From: Eubacterium sp.
GTDB lineage: Bacteria > Bacillota > Clostridia > Lachnospirales > Lachnospiraceae
Assembly: GCA_003486385.1 (NCBI GenBank)
Contig: DNFT01000032.1
Span: 56,961 to 120,960 of the forward strand
Direction: 5' to 3'
DNA length: 64,000 nucleotides
A program made the position numbers and the translations under genes. Position 1 is the first letter of the stretch. Every line of letters starts with the position of its first letter. Of the stretch, positions 7,668 through 14,593 are shown piece after piece. Under the pieces are notes generated by a model. The model was not told the DNA's origin. It worked only from the letters and a program-made list of their open reading frames with translations, and ran no database searches.

Positions 7668-8390
7668 TTATACAACTATAGTTTTCTCATACCCAAGCTC
7701 ACTCAAAATACCAGCAAGCTCATTCATGTAGTCCGTTCCGGGTGTGAGCATGCGGGCATACTCCGCCCGGACTCCCATCGGCCTATAGGAAATTAACTTG
7801 AAATGAAAAGAATCCGGCTTGTACAAGTCGCGCATCATCTCTCCAATAGCCCTCACAGAATGCTTTCCGTCATAAAGCGACGGGCAGATTACGCATCTTA
7901 TCTCCTCAAGCCTGCCGATTGTAGCTAACAGTCTGGCATTGGCAATCACAGTTTCATTGCCTGTCCCGGTAATTTTCCTGTGGATATCGCTGTCATAAGC
8001 CTTTATGTCCAGAAGGACGCCATCCGTCACGTCAAGTAAATCCTGCTTGCCGGCAAAATCAATGGTACCATTGGTATCTATCATAGTGCTCAGCCCCAGC
8101 TTTTTGGCCTTTGTGAACAGCTCGGTCAAAAAATCGTACTGGAGCATACATTCACCGCCGGAGACAGTAATACCTCTCACAAAAGGAATCTGCTTTTTGA
8201 CCTGTTCAAGCACCTCATCGGAGGACATCTCTGTCACAGTTGTAATATTTTTATCGCCGTACTTATCCCTTGTCTCAGGATTGTGACAATACAGACAATT
8301 GATATTGCAGCCTTGCAAAAAGATTGCTGTTCTGTTTCCGGGTCCGTCAACCGATGAAAAAGGAATAATTTTATTAACTCGTGCTCTCAT
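7668..8390 (-). CDS. yjjW: Radical SAM activase of the YjjI glycyl-radical enzyme
   Basis: Activating enzyme of 240 residues, expected to use a [4Fe-4S] cluster and S-adenosylmethionine to install the glycyl radical on the neighbouring YjjI-type protein. The cluster motif is CNINCLYC (CxxxCxxC), preceded by SSVDGPGNRTAIFLQG. The following VSGGECMLQ is the SAM-binding GGE motif. I chose the ATG at 8390 because AGGGG sits six bases upstream; an ATG at 8405 lacks a ribosome site. The length is close to PflA and leaves no room for the extra ferredoxin-type insert found in many YjjW and GRE activases. The yjjI gene lies 77 bp upstream. Confidence 0.8.
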   Translation of the reverse strand: MRARVNKIIPFSSVDGPGNRTAIFLQGCNINCLYCHNPETRDKYGDKNITTVTEMSSDEVLEQVKKQIPFVRGITVSGGECMLQYDFLTELFTKAKKLGLSTMIDTNGTIDFAGKQDLLDVTDGVLLDIKAYDSDIHRKITGTGNETVIANARLLATIGRLEEIRCVICPSLYDGKHSVRAIGEMMRDLYKPDSFHFKLISYRPMGVRAEYARMLTPGTDYMNELAGILSELGYEKTIVV

Positions 8391-8467
8391 GTTATACCCC
8401 TGCATACAGCAGGCACTGCTTGCTGTATTGCCAATAATAAGTAGTTTGAAAGTTTCACTTTCAAATT

Positions 8468-10012
8468 TTATCTAACCTTACGCTCCAATATTCTGCCATT
8501 CTTCTTTGCACCCGTGCCAAGCTGGGTGGTGTTCTGCAGTACAGCATTGCCCTGCTCATACTTCTCAATCTCAGATCTCTTTACCAGATATCCTGTGATT
8601 CTGATTACATCGCTGTCCGATGAGTAAAATGAAAGGTATCGGATGTCCTTTTGCCATGAGCCCTTAATAATGTCAAGCACATACTCCGGATTCTTATGTA
8701 CTGTCAAATCCACCGGGAAAATATCTCCTGTACCCGAAACAAAATACTTGTGGAAATTGCTGATTACATTGAGATGGTCTACAAGCTCCTCCGGCTCCTC
8801 ACCAATCGGAATACGTGTCCCCGGTGCAATCCCCTTGTCCTCCGCAATACCAACCTGAGCATGAAGCAGGAAATGGCTGCCTGTACCCTCACAATATTTA
8901 TTAAAATGATTATTATTAAATTCATTTATGATATCCATAATCTCAACACCAAGCTGTGTAGCGGCATCCGAATGACCGAATCTGTCATCCTTACCCTCTT
9001 TAGTCATAAGGACATTGACCGCATCCGCAAGACCGACAAGTCCAAACATTCCGGTGAAGCTGTCCCTATGAATAAGCCCCTCTTTTGCAAGGAAATTCGA
9101 TTCAAAAAAGCCTGACTGCTCTACCTCAAACGCAATACGTGCATCCATATATTTTGCCATGACATCCATAACATAAGGAAGCTGGTTGTTTTTAAAATCT
9201 TCAATTCCTGCAGAGCGCTCGGCAATATGTCCCAGAATCAGACGGCAGAGCGTGTAAGCACCACCACCAAGCAGCAAGCCATTATAACAGCTTGCAATGA
9301 CGTAATTCTCACCCAGTTCATTTTTGAACATCCGGTGATTTGCAAAACTAGGCTTGGCTGTCTTAAGCGCACACTTGACACAGGCAAGTGCAAAATCATC
9401 ATCTGTAATCTCCGGGTCATACTTCATTGAAATATTTGGAATTGCATTTTCAAGTTCAGCTTGAACCTCCAAAATCAGATAGCCGGCTCTGGTAGCCTTC
9501 GGTCCAATATCCGCATGTGAAAACGAATCAAGCACCGTACGGTCAACATTTGTAAAGAAAAGCTTAAGGTGCTTCTTAACCGTCGCATCATCCATATCCG
9601 TGATAAACGGCTCTAAAAGATAGTCAAGCTGTCCTAAATAAACCGGATAATTTGTAATGCTAGGCACATGCTTATATATAATCAACAGGTCATTAAGTGC
9701 CTCAAAAAAATCTGTTGGCGGTTCAAGCTGCAAAAATTCAGAGCCATTCTTAAAAAACTTCTCATAGTCCGGGATGATATATCTAGGTCTCATCGGTGCA
9801 TGACCTTCAAAAAGATCACAAATACAACGGTGTTCATCATCACAGTTAAGCAAATCGTCCAGTCCCTCCGGAACGTCAAGTACCTCAAGCATACCATCCG
9901 CCGCATTGGCAAGATTGGTGAGCTTCTGCTCATGCGTAAGCGCCTTATTTGTAATAATACCAAGAATATTTTCTCTTGTTTTTTCAACTCTTTCCATTGA
10001 TATAGGTCTCAT
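8468..10012 (-). CDS. yjjI: YjjI-family glycyl-radical enzyme, substrate unknown
   Basis: Protein of 514 residues, close to E. coli YjjI (516). The C-terminal glycyl-radical motif is RITGYLVK, with the radical glycine near residue 474. A probable thiyl cysteine is in VIASCYNGLLLGGGAYTLC. Of three clustered ATGs I chose 10012, which has GGAG six bases upstream. The family is much smaller than pyruvate formate-lyase and its reaction is not established. The adjacent activase supports a functional pair, which would work only without oxygen. The intergenic 8391-8467 holds two small inverted repeats (TACAGCA and TTTGAAAGT arms). Confidence 0.87.
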   Translation of the reverse strand: MRPISMERVEKTRENILGIITNKALTHEQKLTNLANAADGMLEVLDVPEGLDDLLNCDDEHRCICDLFEGHAPMRPRYIIPDYEKFFKNGSEFLQLEPPTDFFEALNDLLIIYKHVPSITNYPVYLGQLDYLLEPFITDMDDATVKKHLKLFFTNVDRTVLDSFSHADIGPKATRAGYLILEVQAELENAIPNISMKYDPEITDDDFALACVKCALKTAKPSFANHRMFKNELGENYVIASCYNGLLLGGGAYTLCRLILGHIAERSAGIEDFKNNQLPYVMDVMAKYMDARIAFEVEQSGFFESNFLAKEGLIHRDSFTGMFGLVGLADAVNVLMTKEGKDDRFGHSDAATQLGVEIMDIINEFNNNHFNKYCEGTGSHFLLHAQVGIAEDKGIAPGTRIPIGEEPEELVDHLNVISNFHKYFVSGTGDIFPVDLTVHKNPEYVLDIIKGSWQKDIRYLSFYSSDSDVIRITGYLVKRSEIEKYEQGNAVLQNTTQLGTGAKKNGRILERKVR

Positions 10013-10054
10013 AATTGTCTCCATTTGTTTCATAATATTTATGTAATAATCTAA

Positions 10055-10252
10055 TTAATTATTTGCTTCCGGTTTCGGATTCCAATGATATCTGTCATAC
10101 ATGAAATGTCCATATAACAAATCTTGTATCAGATGTAGATAATAACCAAAATACAAATCATCAACTTTCAATAAATTTCCAAATTTTTCCTTATATTCTG
10201 TTAAATTATATGAACGCTTCCCCGTATCACTTCTTATATTGTCCGGCATCAA
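10055..10252 (-). pseudogene. Fragment, possibly of a phospholipase C/hydrolase-like protein
   Basis: An open stretch of 65 codons encodes a Tyr- and His-rich segment, YFGYYLHLIQDLLYGHFMY, followed by DRYHWNPKPEANN. Short FGYxLHLIxD motifs occur in zinc-dependent phospholipase C/S1-P1-like hydrolases of Clostridia, normally over 180 residues, so this would be a truncated piece. It begins inside the remains of the HEPN gene in another frame and may have been joined to it by deletion. Assignment is weak; it may be non-functional. Confidence 0.3.
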
Positions 10253-10319
10253 GCAAAATTCTTGCAGAGCGTAATTTTTCTTCTGACATATTTAATCTAT
10301 AAGACGAAAGCTCATCCAA
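10227..10319 (-). pseudogene. Truncated HEPN-domain (HepT-like) toxin gene
   Basis: Directly overlapping the mntA stop, a TTG at 10319 opens 30 codons containing ELSSYRLNMSEEKLRSARIL and LLDAGQYKK before TGA. This is the first helix pair of a HEPN protein, whose usual continuation (roughly dAanraYYAmFhA, then the RxxxxH RNase motif) is absent. A full gene would be about 130 residues. The toxin is therefore broken while its nucleotidyltransferase partner remains intact. Confidence 0.6.
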
Positions 10320-10650
10320 CCTTAATTCCCTCCTTCTCGATATTCATATAATAAGGTAATATCTCCCTATATTTTTCAAATTCATCAAAAGGAACTACTG
10401 TCGGTGATACAACTACATCATTCTCAAGCCCAATATCCGCTGATATATCCCATACTATTTTCAGTTTTTTCTGTAAGTCCAATCTATTTCCCTTTACAAT
10501 GGCAACAATATCTACATCTGACTGGTCTGTCTCTTCGTTTCGTGCATAAGAACCATAAAGGAGAATCTCTACTATATCATCACCATATATGTTGCGATAT
10601 ACGTCTACAAGTTGCGATGTTATGTCTTTTAATTGTGCTCTGGTACACAT
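10312..10650 (-). CDS. mntA: MntA-type nucleotidyltransferase antitoxin
   Basis: Minimal nucleotidyltransferase of 112 residues. The catalytic motif LLYGSYARNEETDQSDVDIV matches GSxAR...SDxDhh, and VVVSPTVVPFDEFEKY carries the later strand. Proteins of this kind pair with HEPN RNases; known MntA enzymes inactivate HepT by AMPylation. The partner gene here overlaps the stop codon but is cut to 30 codons, so this is an orphan antitoxin. Upstream, 10651-10776 is AT-rich and holds only its likely promoter region. Confidence 0.8.
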   Translation of the reverse strand: MCTRAQLKDITSQLVDVYRNIYGDDIVEILLYGSYARNEETDQSDVDIVAIVKGNRLDLQKKLKIVWDISADIGLENDVVVSPTVVPFDEFEKYREILPYYMNIEKEGIKVG

Positions 10651-10776
10651 ACAGTCAATAATCTCCTTTCTATAAATGTTTCTTTAAATATATCATTTAC
10701 AGCGTAAATTTACAATATCTATATAAGCTCACAATCCATTATAACCATATATGAACACCATTATTTATACCCTTTT

Positions 10777-10803
10777 TGGGACAGGGGTCTGACCCCTGTC
10801 CCA
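10777..10803. repeat. GGGACAGG palindromic element, copy 2
   Basis: TGGGACAGGGGTC and its exact complement enclose a single base, a 27-bp near-perfect palindrome. It starts two bases beyond the rlmH stop codon. As with copy 1 at 7638-7663, no T-tract follows on either strand. Confidence 0.8.
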
Positions 10804-10805
10804 GA

Positions 10806-11285
10806 CTATTTGTGGTACGGTTCCCCGGCAATAATACGGTATGACCGGTACACCTGCTCAAGCAGTATCACCCTCATAAGCTGGTGCGGGAATGTCATCG
10901 GTGAGAAGCTGAGCTTATAGTCGGCTCTCTTCAGCACTCTCTCGTCAAGCCCTAATGAACCGCCGATGACGAAGGCGATTGAGCTCTTTCCTAATATTCC
11001 AAGCTTATTGATTTTGTCGGCTAATTCCGTGGAGGATAACTGTTTTCCTTCTATTGCAAGTGCAATGACGTACATATCATCCTTGACTGCCGAGAGAATC
11101 CTGTCACCTTCCTTGGACTTTATTATTAGCTCCTGCGCTTCGGAGGCATTGTCCGGTGTCTTCTCGTCTGCCACCTCAATAATGTCAAGCTTGCAGTACT
11201 TTGAAAGGCGTTTTTCAAATTCCGCTATCGCGTCCCTGTAAAATTTCTCCTTCACCTTTCCAACTGCTATTATCGTTATTCTCAT
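10806..11285 (-). CDS. rlmH: 23S rRNA (pseudouridine-1915-N3)-methyltransferase
   Basis: SPOUT-class methyltransferase that modifies pseudouridine 1915 in helix 69 of 23S rRNA. From the ATG at 11285 (AAGGAG seven bases upstream) the protein is exactly 159 residues, the usual RlmH size. Conserved elements are the opening ITIIAVGKVKEKFY, the SAM-binding FVIGGSLGLDERV and the knot-forming C-terminus MTFPHQLMRVILLEQVYRSY ending in GEPYHK. It appears to be a single-gene unit; 11286-11445 upstream contains no gene. Confidence 0.96.
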   Translation of the reverse strand: MRITIIAVGKVKEKFYRDAIAEFEKRLSKYCKLDIIEVADEKTPDNASEAQELIIKSKEGDRILSAVKDDMYVIALAIEGKQLSSTELADKINKLGILGKSSIAFVIGGSLGLDERVLKRADYKLSFSPMTFPHQLMRVILLEQVYRSYRIIAGEPYHK

Positions 11286-11445
11286 GCACACACTCCTTTT
11301 CATTCACCATTTTCTATATCACCATATCAACTCAAAACTCCCAAAGAATAAAACAAATGTATCCTCCGCACCACGCATCGGATACATTCACTTAATCATT
11401 TATCGGTCTTTATAAAATAAGTTCTTATTATTCTCGTGTGCATTT

Positions 11446-12207
11446 TTATTCTGCATACAACTCATTGTAAACCATATCTGTCACATACTCAAGATAGTCC
11501 GCAGCAAGTTCCGGATATTCACCTGTTATCTGCTTCTCAATAAAATGATATCTGAGATTCCATTTTTCGTATGTATCTATCTCATCTGTCACTCCACAGG
11601 CATTATCGATTCCTTCAGTGGTATACAAATCATGTATAAAGGTCTTAATCTGCTCTGTCAGCGCTTCTTCAGTGAGTGCCTCTCTCTTATATCTGGCACT
11701 ATTTCTTAAAGAAATAACGCCGACTATGAGAAACCCAGCAAAAAGTGCACCCATCACGGTGTTGGTCAACATCTTAGAGGTTGCGGAAAGGTTAAAGTCA
11801 AAAACTCCCAATATGTGAAGCAGAACCAGTACAGCACCCACGCCGCCTACAAGGAAAAATGTATATGCGCTTGATTTATTATCTTCATAGCGCGTGCGCT
11901 TAGGAACATACGCCGGTGTTACATCTTTCCCTTTAATATCCTGTATATCGTCTGTTACATCACCGGACTTTGTATTCTCTCCGTCAGCACTGTTCTGATT
12001 ATCCATTGAATCTATCTCATCTTCACCATCATCGGTGCCGAAAGCCTCCTTACCTGCCTCAGACATTTCGGATTGTACGCTGTCAAAAAAATCTTCTGCA
12101 TCGTTTTCCAGCTTTGCATCGTCAAGCTTCTCAACAAGCTCACAGCCACAATCTGCACATACCTTTATACCTTCACGGTATTCATATTTACATTTTGGAC
12201 ACCACAT
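11446..12207 (-). CDS. Zinc-ribbon membrane protein, function unknown
   Basis: From the ATG at 12207 (GGAGG eight bases upstream) the protein is 253 residues. It begins with a treble-clef zinc ribbon, cysteines 3, 6, 17 and 20 (WCPKCKYEYREGIKVCADCG). A long acidic, low-complexity linker follows. Two membrane helices (FFLVGGVGAVLVLLHILGVF and VMGALFAGFLIVGVISL) and a helical C-terminal domain of about 60 residues rich in Tyr and Glu complete it. The start lies 35 bp after the LysR gene, so the two may be co-transcribed. No function is recognised. Confidence 0.75.
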   Translation of the reverse strand: MWCPKCKYEYREGIKVCADCGCELVEKLDDAKLENDAEDFFDSVQSEMSEAGKEAFGTDDGEDEIDSMDNQNSADGENTKSGDVTDDIQDIKGKDVTPAYVPKRTRYEDNKSSAYTFFLVGGVGAVLVLLHILGVFDFNLSATSKMLTNTVMGALFAGFLIVGVISLRNSARYKREALTEEALTEQIKTFIHDLYTTEGIDNACGVTDEIDTYEKWNLRYHFIEKQITGEYPELAADYLEYVTDMVYNELYAE

Positions 12208-12242
12208 AATATCATCCTCCATATTATAAGTTATTGCTGATT

Positions 12243-13151
12243 TCACATAACATTGTCCCTGTATTTTTTAAGTTCCTCAATATACCTGTTACCAAGCTTC
12301 GATAGATTGATACCCTTTCTTGTCACATAACCTATGGTCATCTTCTCATCGCTGTCAAGCGGAACCGCACTGTAATCACTGCCGTTGAGCTCCTCACATA
12401 TAATGCCCGAACAGAGCGTGTACGCATTCATGCCAACCATCAGATTGAGTGCGGTTGCCCTGTCATTTACCTTGATAATCTTCTTATAGTTGTAGGTACT
12501 AAGCACCTCCTCAGAAAGATAGAATGAATTGTTAAGTCCCTGCTCAAAGGAAAGGCATGGGTACTCCTCCAGCTCCTTCATCGTTATCTTTTTGTTTTCT
12601 GCCAGCGGATGACCGTTCCAGAGATATACACAGGTGTTACAGGTAAAAAGTTCGTGGAAATCCAGCTCATTTTTATCAAGAAGCTTGTCAAGAACCTTTG
12701 CGTTAAAATCATTGCGATATAAGATACCGATTTCGCTCTTAAAGTTCTTGACATCCTCTATGACAGCAGCCGTCTTAGTCTCCCTGACGGCAAATTCATA
12801 CTCATCAAAGCCGAACTCCTTGGCTACAACCACGAATGCCTTGACCGCAAATGTATAGTGCTGCATTGAGACGCAGAACTTCTTTCTGCTGTTGGTATGG
12901 CTTATATATTTGTCATCAAGCAGCTGATACTGCTCAACAACCTGTCTGGCATAGGAAAGAAATTCCTCGCCCTCCATCGTTGTCCTGATACCTCTGTTGG
13001 TTCGGATGAACAGTTCAATACCTATCTCCTCCTCAAGACTCATAACCGTCTCAGACAGACTCGGCTGCGACAGATAAAGCTGCTTCGCCGCCTCGTTCAT
13101 CGAACCGCAGTCCGCAATGGTAATGACATATTTTAATTGTTGTAAAGTCAT
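12243..13151 (-). CDS. LysR-family transcriptional regulator
   Basis: Protein of 302 residues with an N-terminal winged helix-turn-helix (MTLQQLKYVITIADCGSMNE, AAKQLYLSQPSLSETVMSLE) and a C-terminal periplasmic-binding-fold effector domain. Both have the lengths normal for the family. The start has AGAGG upstream. The effector is unknown. It is followed by the zinc-ribbon membrane protein gene and preceded by a small membrane protein gene, neither an obvious metabolic target. No divergent neighbour marks its regulon. Confidence 0.9.
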   Translation of the reverse strand: MTLQQLKYVITIADCGSMNEAAKQLYLSQPSLSETVMSLEEEIGIELFIRTNRGIRTTMEGEEFLSYARQVVEQYQLLDDKYISHTNSRKKFCVSMQHYTFAVKAFVVVAKEFGFDEYEFAVRETKTAAVIEDVKNFKSEIGILYRNDFNAKVLDKLLDKNELDFHELFTCNTCVYLWNGHPLAENKKITMKELEEYPCLSFEQGLNNSFYLSEEVLSTYNYKKIIKVNDRATALNLMVGMNAYTLCSGIICEELNGSDYSAVPLDSDEKMTIGYVTRKGINLSKLGNRYIEELKKYRDNVM

Positions 13152-13178
13152 GCTTTAACCTCTTTAAATGACAATTTA

Positions 13179-13379
13179 TCATTTATCTTTCTTCAGATAT
13201 AAACTGCAGTTAACAACAATGCATATTATCCATACAATAACACTTACAATATCAAACACGAGAATAAGTGGACTAATTTTATCTATTCCATAACTGAAAT
13301 CAATAAAAACGCGGATTATCGAAATAATTAAGGTCATTATAAACACAATAATTGCGGACAGTCTAACTTTCTTATTCAT
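13179..13379 (-). CDS. Small two-helix membrane protein, function unknown
   Basis: Sixty-six residues from an ATG at 13379 with GGGA about seven bases upstream. Two hydrophobic helices (LSAIIVFIMTLIISIIRVFI and LILVFDIVSVIVWIICIVV) are joined by a short polar loop, and the protein ends in a basic YLKKDK tail. It sits between the M42 peptidase and LysR genes, 37 bp after the peptidase stop, so probably in the same transcript. No family is recognised. Confidence 0.55.
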   Translation of the reverse strand: MNKKVRLSAIIVFIMTLIISIIRVFIDFSYGIDKISPLILVFDIVSVIVWIICIVVNCSLYLKKDK

Positions 13380-13416
13380 AAGCACATCCCAAGCCTCCGA
13401 TTTACTATCAAATATG

Positions 13417-14460
13417 CTACTGCGCAAGATAAGCTGCCAACAATTGCATTGTCGCAAACGCTCCCGCCCTATGGCTTCTCTCATATCCATGTGACGCATA
13501 CACACCCGCACCGATAAGTCCATGTCTCACATCGTGTCCTGATTTTAAGGTTACATCGACATCCGAACCGTAGAAAGGATAGATGTCCACCGCATAGTCG
13601 ATATTGTTGGCTTTTGCCGTGTTGACAAGTGCTGTGACAACATCATAATTGTATGGTCCGGCGCTGTCCTTTGCACAGATGGATACCTGTGTCTCCTTAC
13701 ACTGCAAGCCGTCACCGACACAGCCCATGTCTACAGAAATAATCTCCTTGACACCTTCCGGCACCGTTGCCGCAGCACCATGTCCGACCTCCTCGTAGAC
13801 TGTGACATGCTGGTAAAGCTTTCTTTTAGGCGTAATTCCCTCATCCTTTAAAAACCTGGCAAATCCAAGCAGTATCCCTACACTCAGCTTATCGTCAAGG
13901 AATCTGCTCTTGATGTAGCCCGATGGAGTTATAACCGTTCTTGGGTCGAAGCATACAATATCGCCCACATCAATGCCAAGCTTCCTGGTATCATCCTTTG
14001 TGGAAACCATCTCATCTAAAAGCACTTCCATACATGCGAAGCTTCTCTTCTTTTCGCTGTATTCCTTGTTGACATGCACGGAGGCGTTGTCAAGCTGGAA
14101 CACTCCTGTATAAATCTTTCCATCCCTTGTCACTACACGCACGTTCTCCGCCTCAGTGTTGTTCGCATTGAGACCGCCTATCGGAACTATGCGCAGATTG
14201 CCGTCAGCCTTAATCTCCGACACCATGCCGCCAAGCGTGTCAATATGTGTGTCAAGCATGACAGCATTACTCTCATCCTCACCGCCAAGGTCGACTAGGA
14301 CACCGCCCTTTATTGTCATATCCGCCTTGTAACCAAGCTTATGATATTCCTCCATCACATACTCAGCCACATTTTTTGTATACCCTGAAGGACTGTCAAT
14401 CTCAAGAAGCTTCTTTGTCTCCTCTAAGATATAGTCTGCATATTTCTCTGATATCTTCAT
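13417..14460 (-). CDS. M42-family metallo-aminopeptidase
   Basis: Cytoplasmic di-metal aminopeptidase of 347 residues, of the FrvX/glutamyl-aminopeptidase group. Metal and catalytic residues are visible: H in MLDTHIDTLGG, the bridging Asp in KSRFLDDKLSVG, the Glu pair in VYEEVGHG, the Asp in SVDMGCVGDG, and the C-terminal His in SHGYERSH. The start has GGAG about six bases upstream. Peptide trimming is the family role; the in vivo substrate is unknown. Upstream 14461-14593 has no gene. Confidence 0.9.
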   Translation of the reverse strand: MKISEKYADYILEETKKLLEIDSPSGYTKNVAEYVMEEYHKLGYKADMTIKGGVLVDLGGEDESNAVMLDTHIDTLGGMVSEIKADGNLRIVPIGGLNANNTEAENVRVVTRDGKIYTGVFQLDNASVHVNKEYSEKKRSFACMEVLLDEMVSTKDDTRKLGIDVGDIVCFDPRTVITPSGYIKSRFLDDKLSVGILLGFARFLKDEGITPKRKLYQHVTVYEEVGHGAAATVPEGVKEIISVDMGCVGDGLQCKETQVSICAKDSAGPYNYDVVTALVNTAKANNIDYAVDIYPFYGSDVDVTLKSGHDVRHGLIGAGVYASHGYERSHRAGAFATMQLLAAYLAQ

Positions 14461-14593
14461 CTTTTTCTCCTCACTATTTTATATAGTCATAGATAATTGC
14501 CAAACACAATTCCGCAAAATCCCCCAATTGGCTGCGGCACAGCTATACTAATGCACTGCCGCACACCGGGCTTCACGATTATCCATGTATCAA

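Noticed and set aside
10777..10803. Palindrome after rlmH as an intrinsic terminator
   Set aside because: The stem is strong but no T-run follows on either strand, and the same element recurs after yjjW; an interspersed repeat explains it better.
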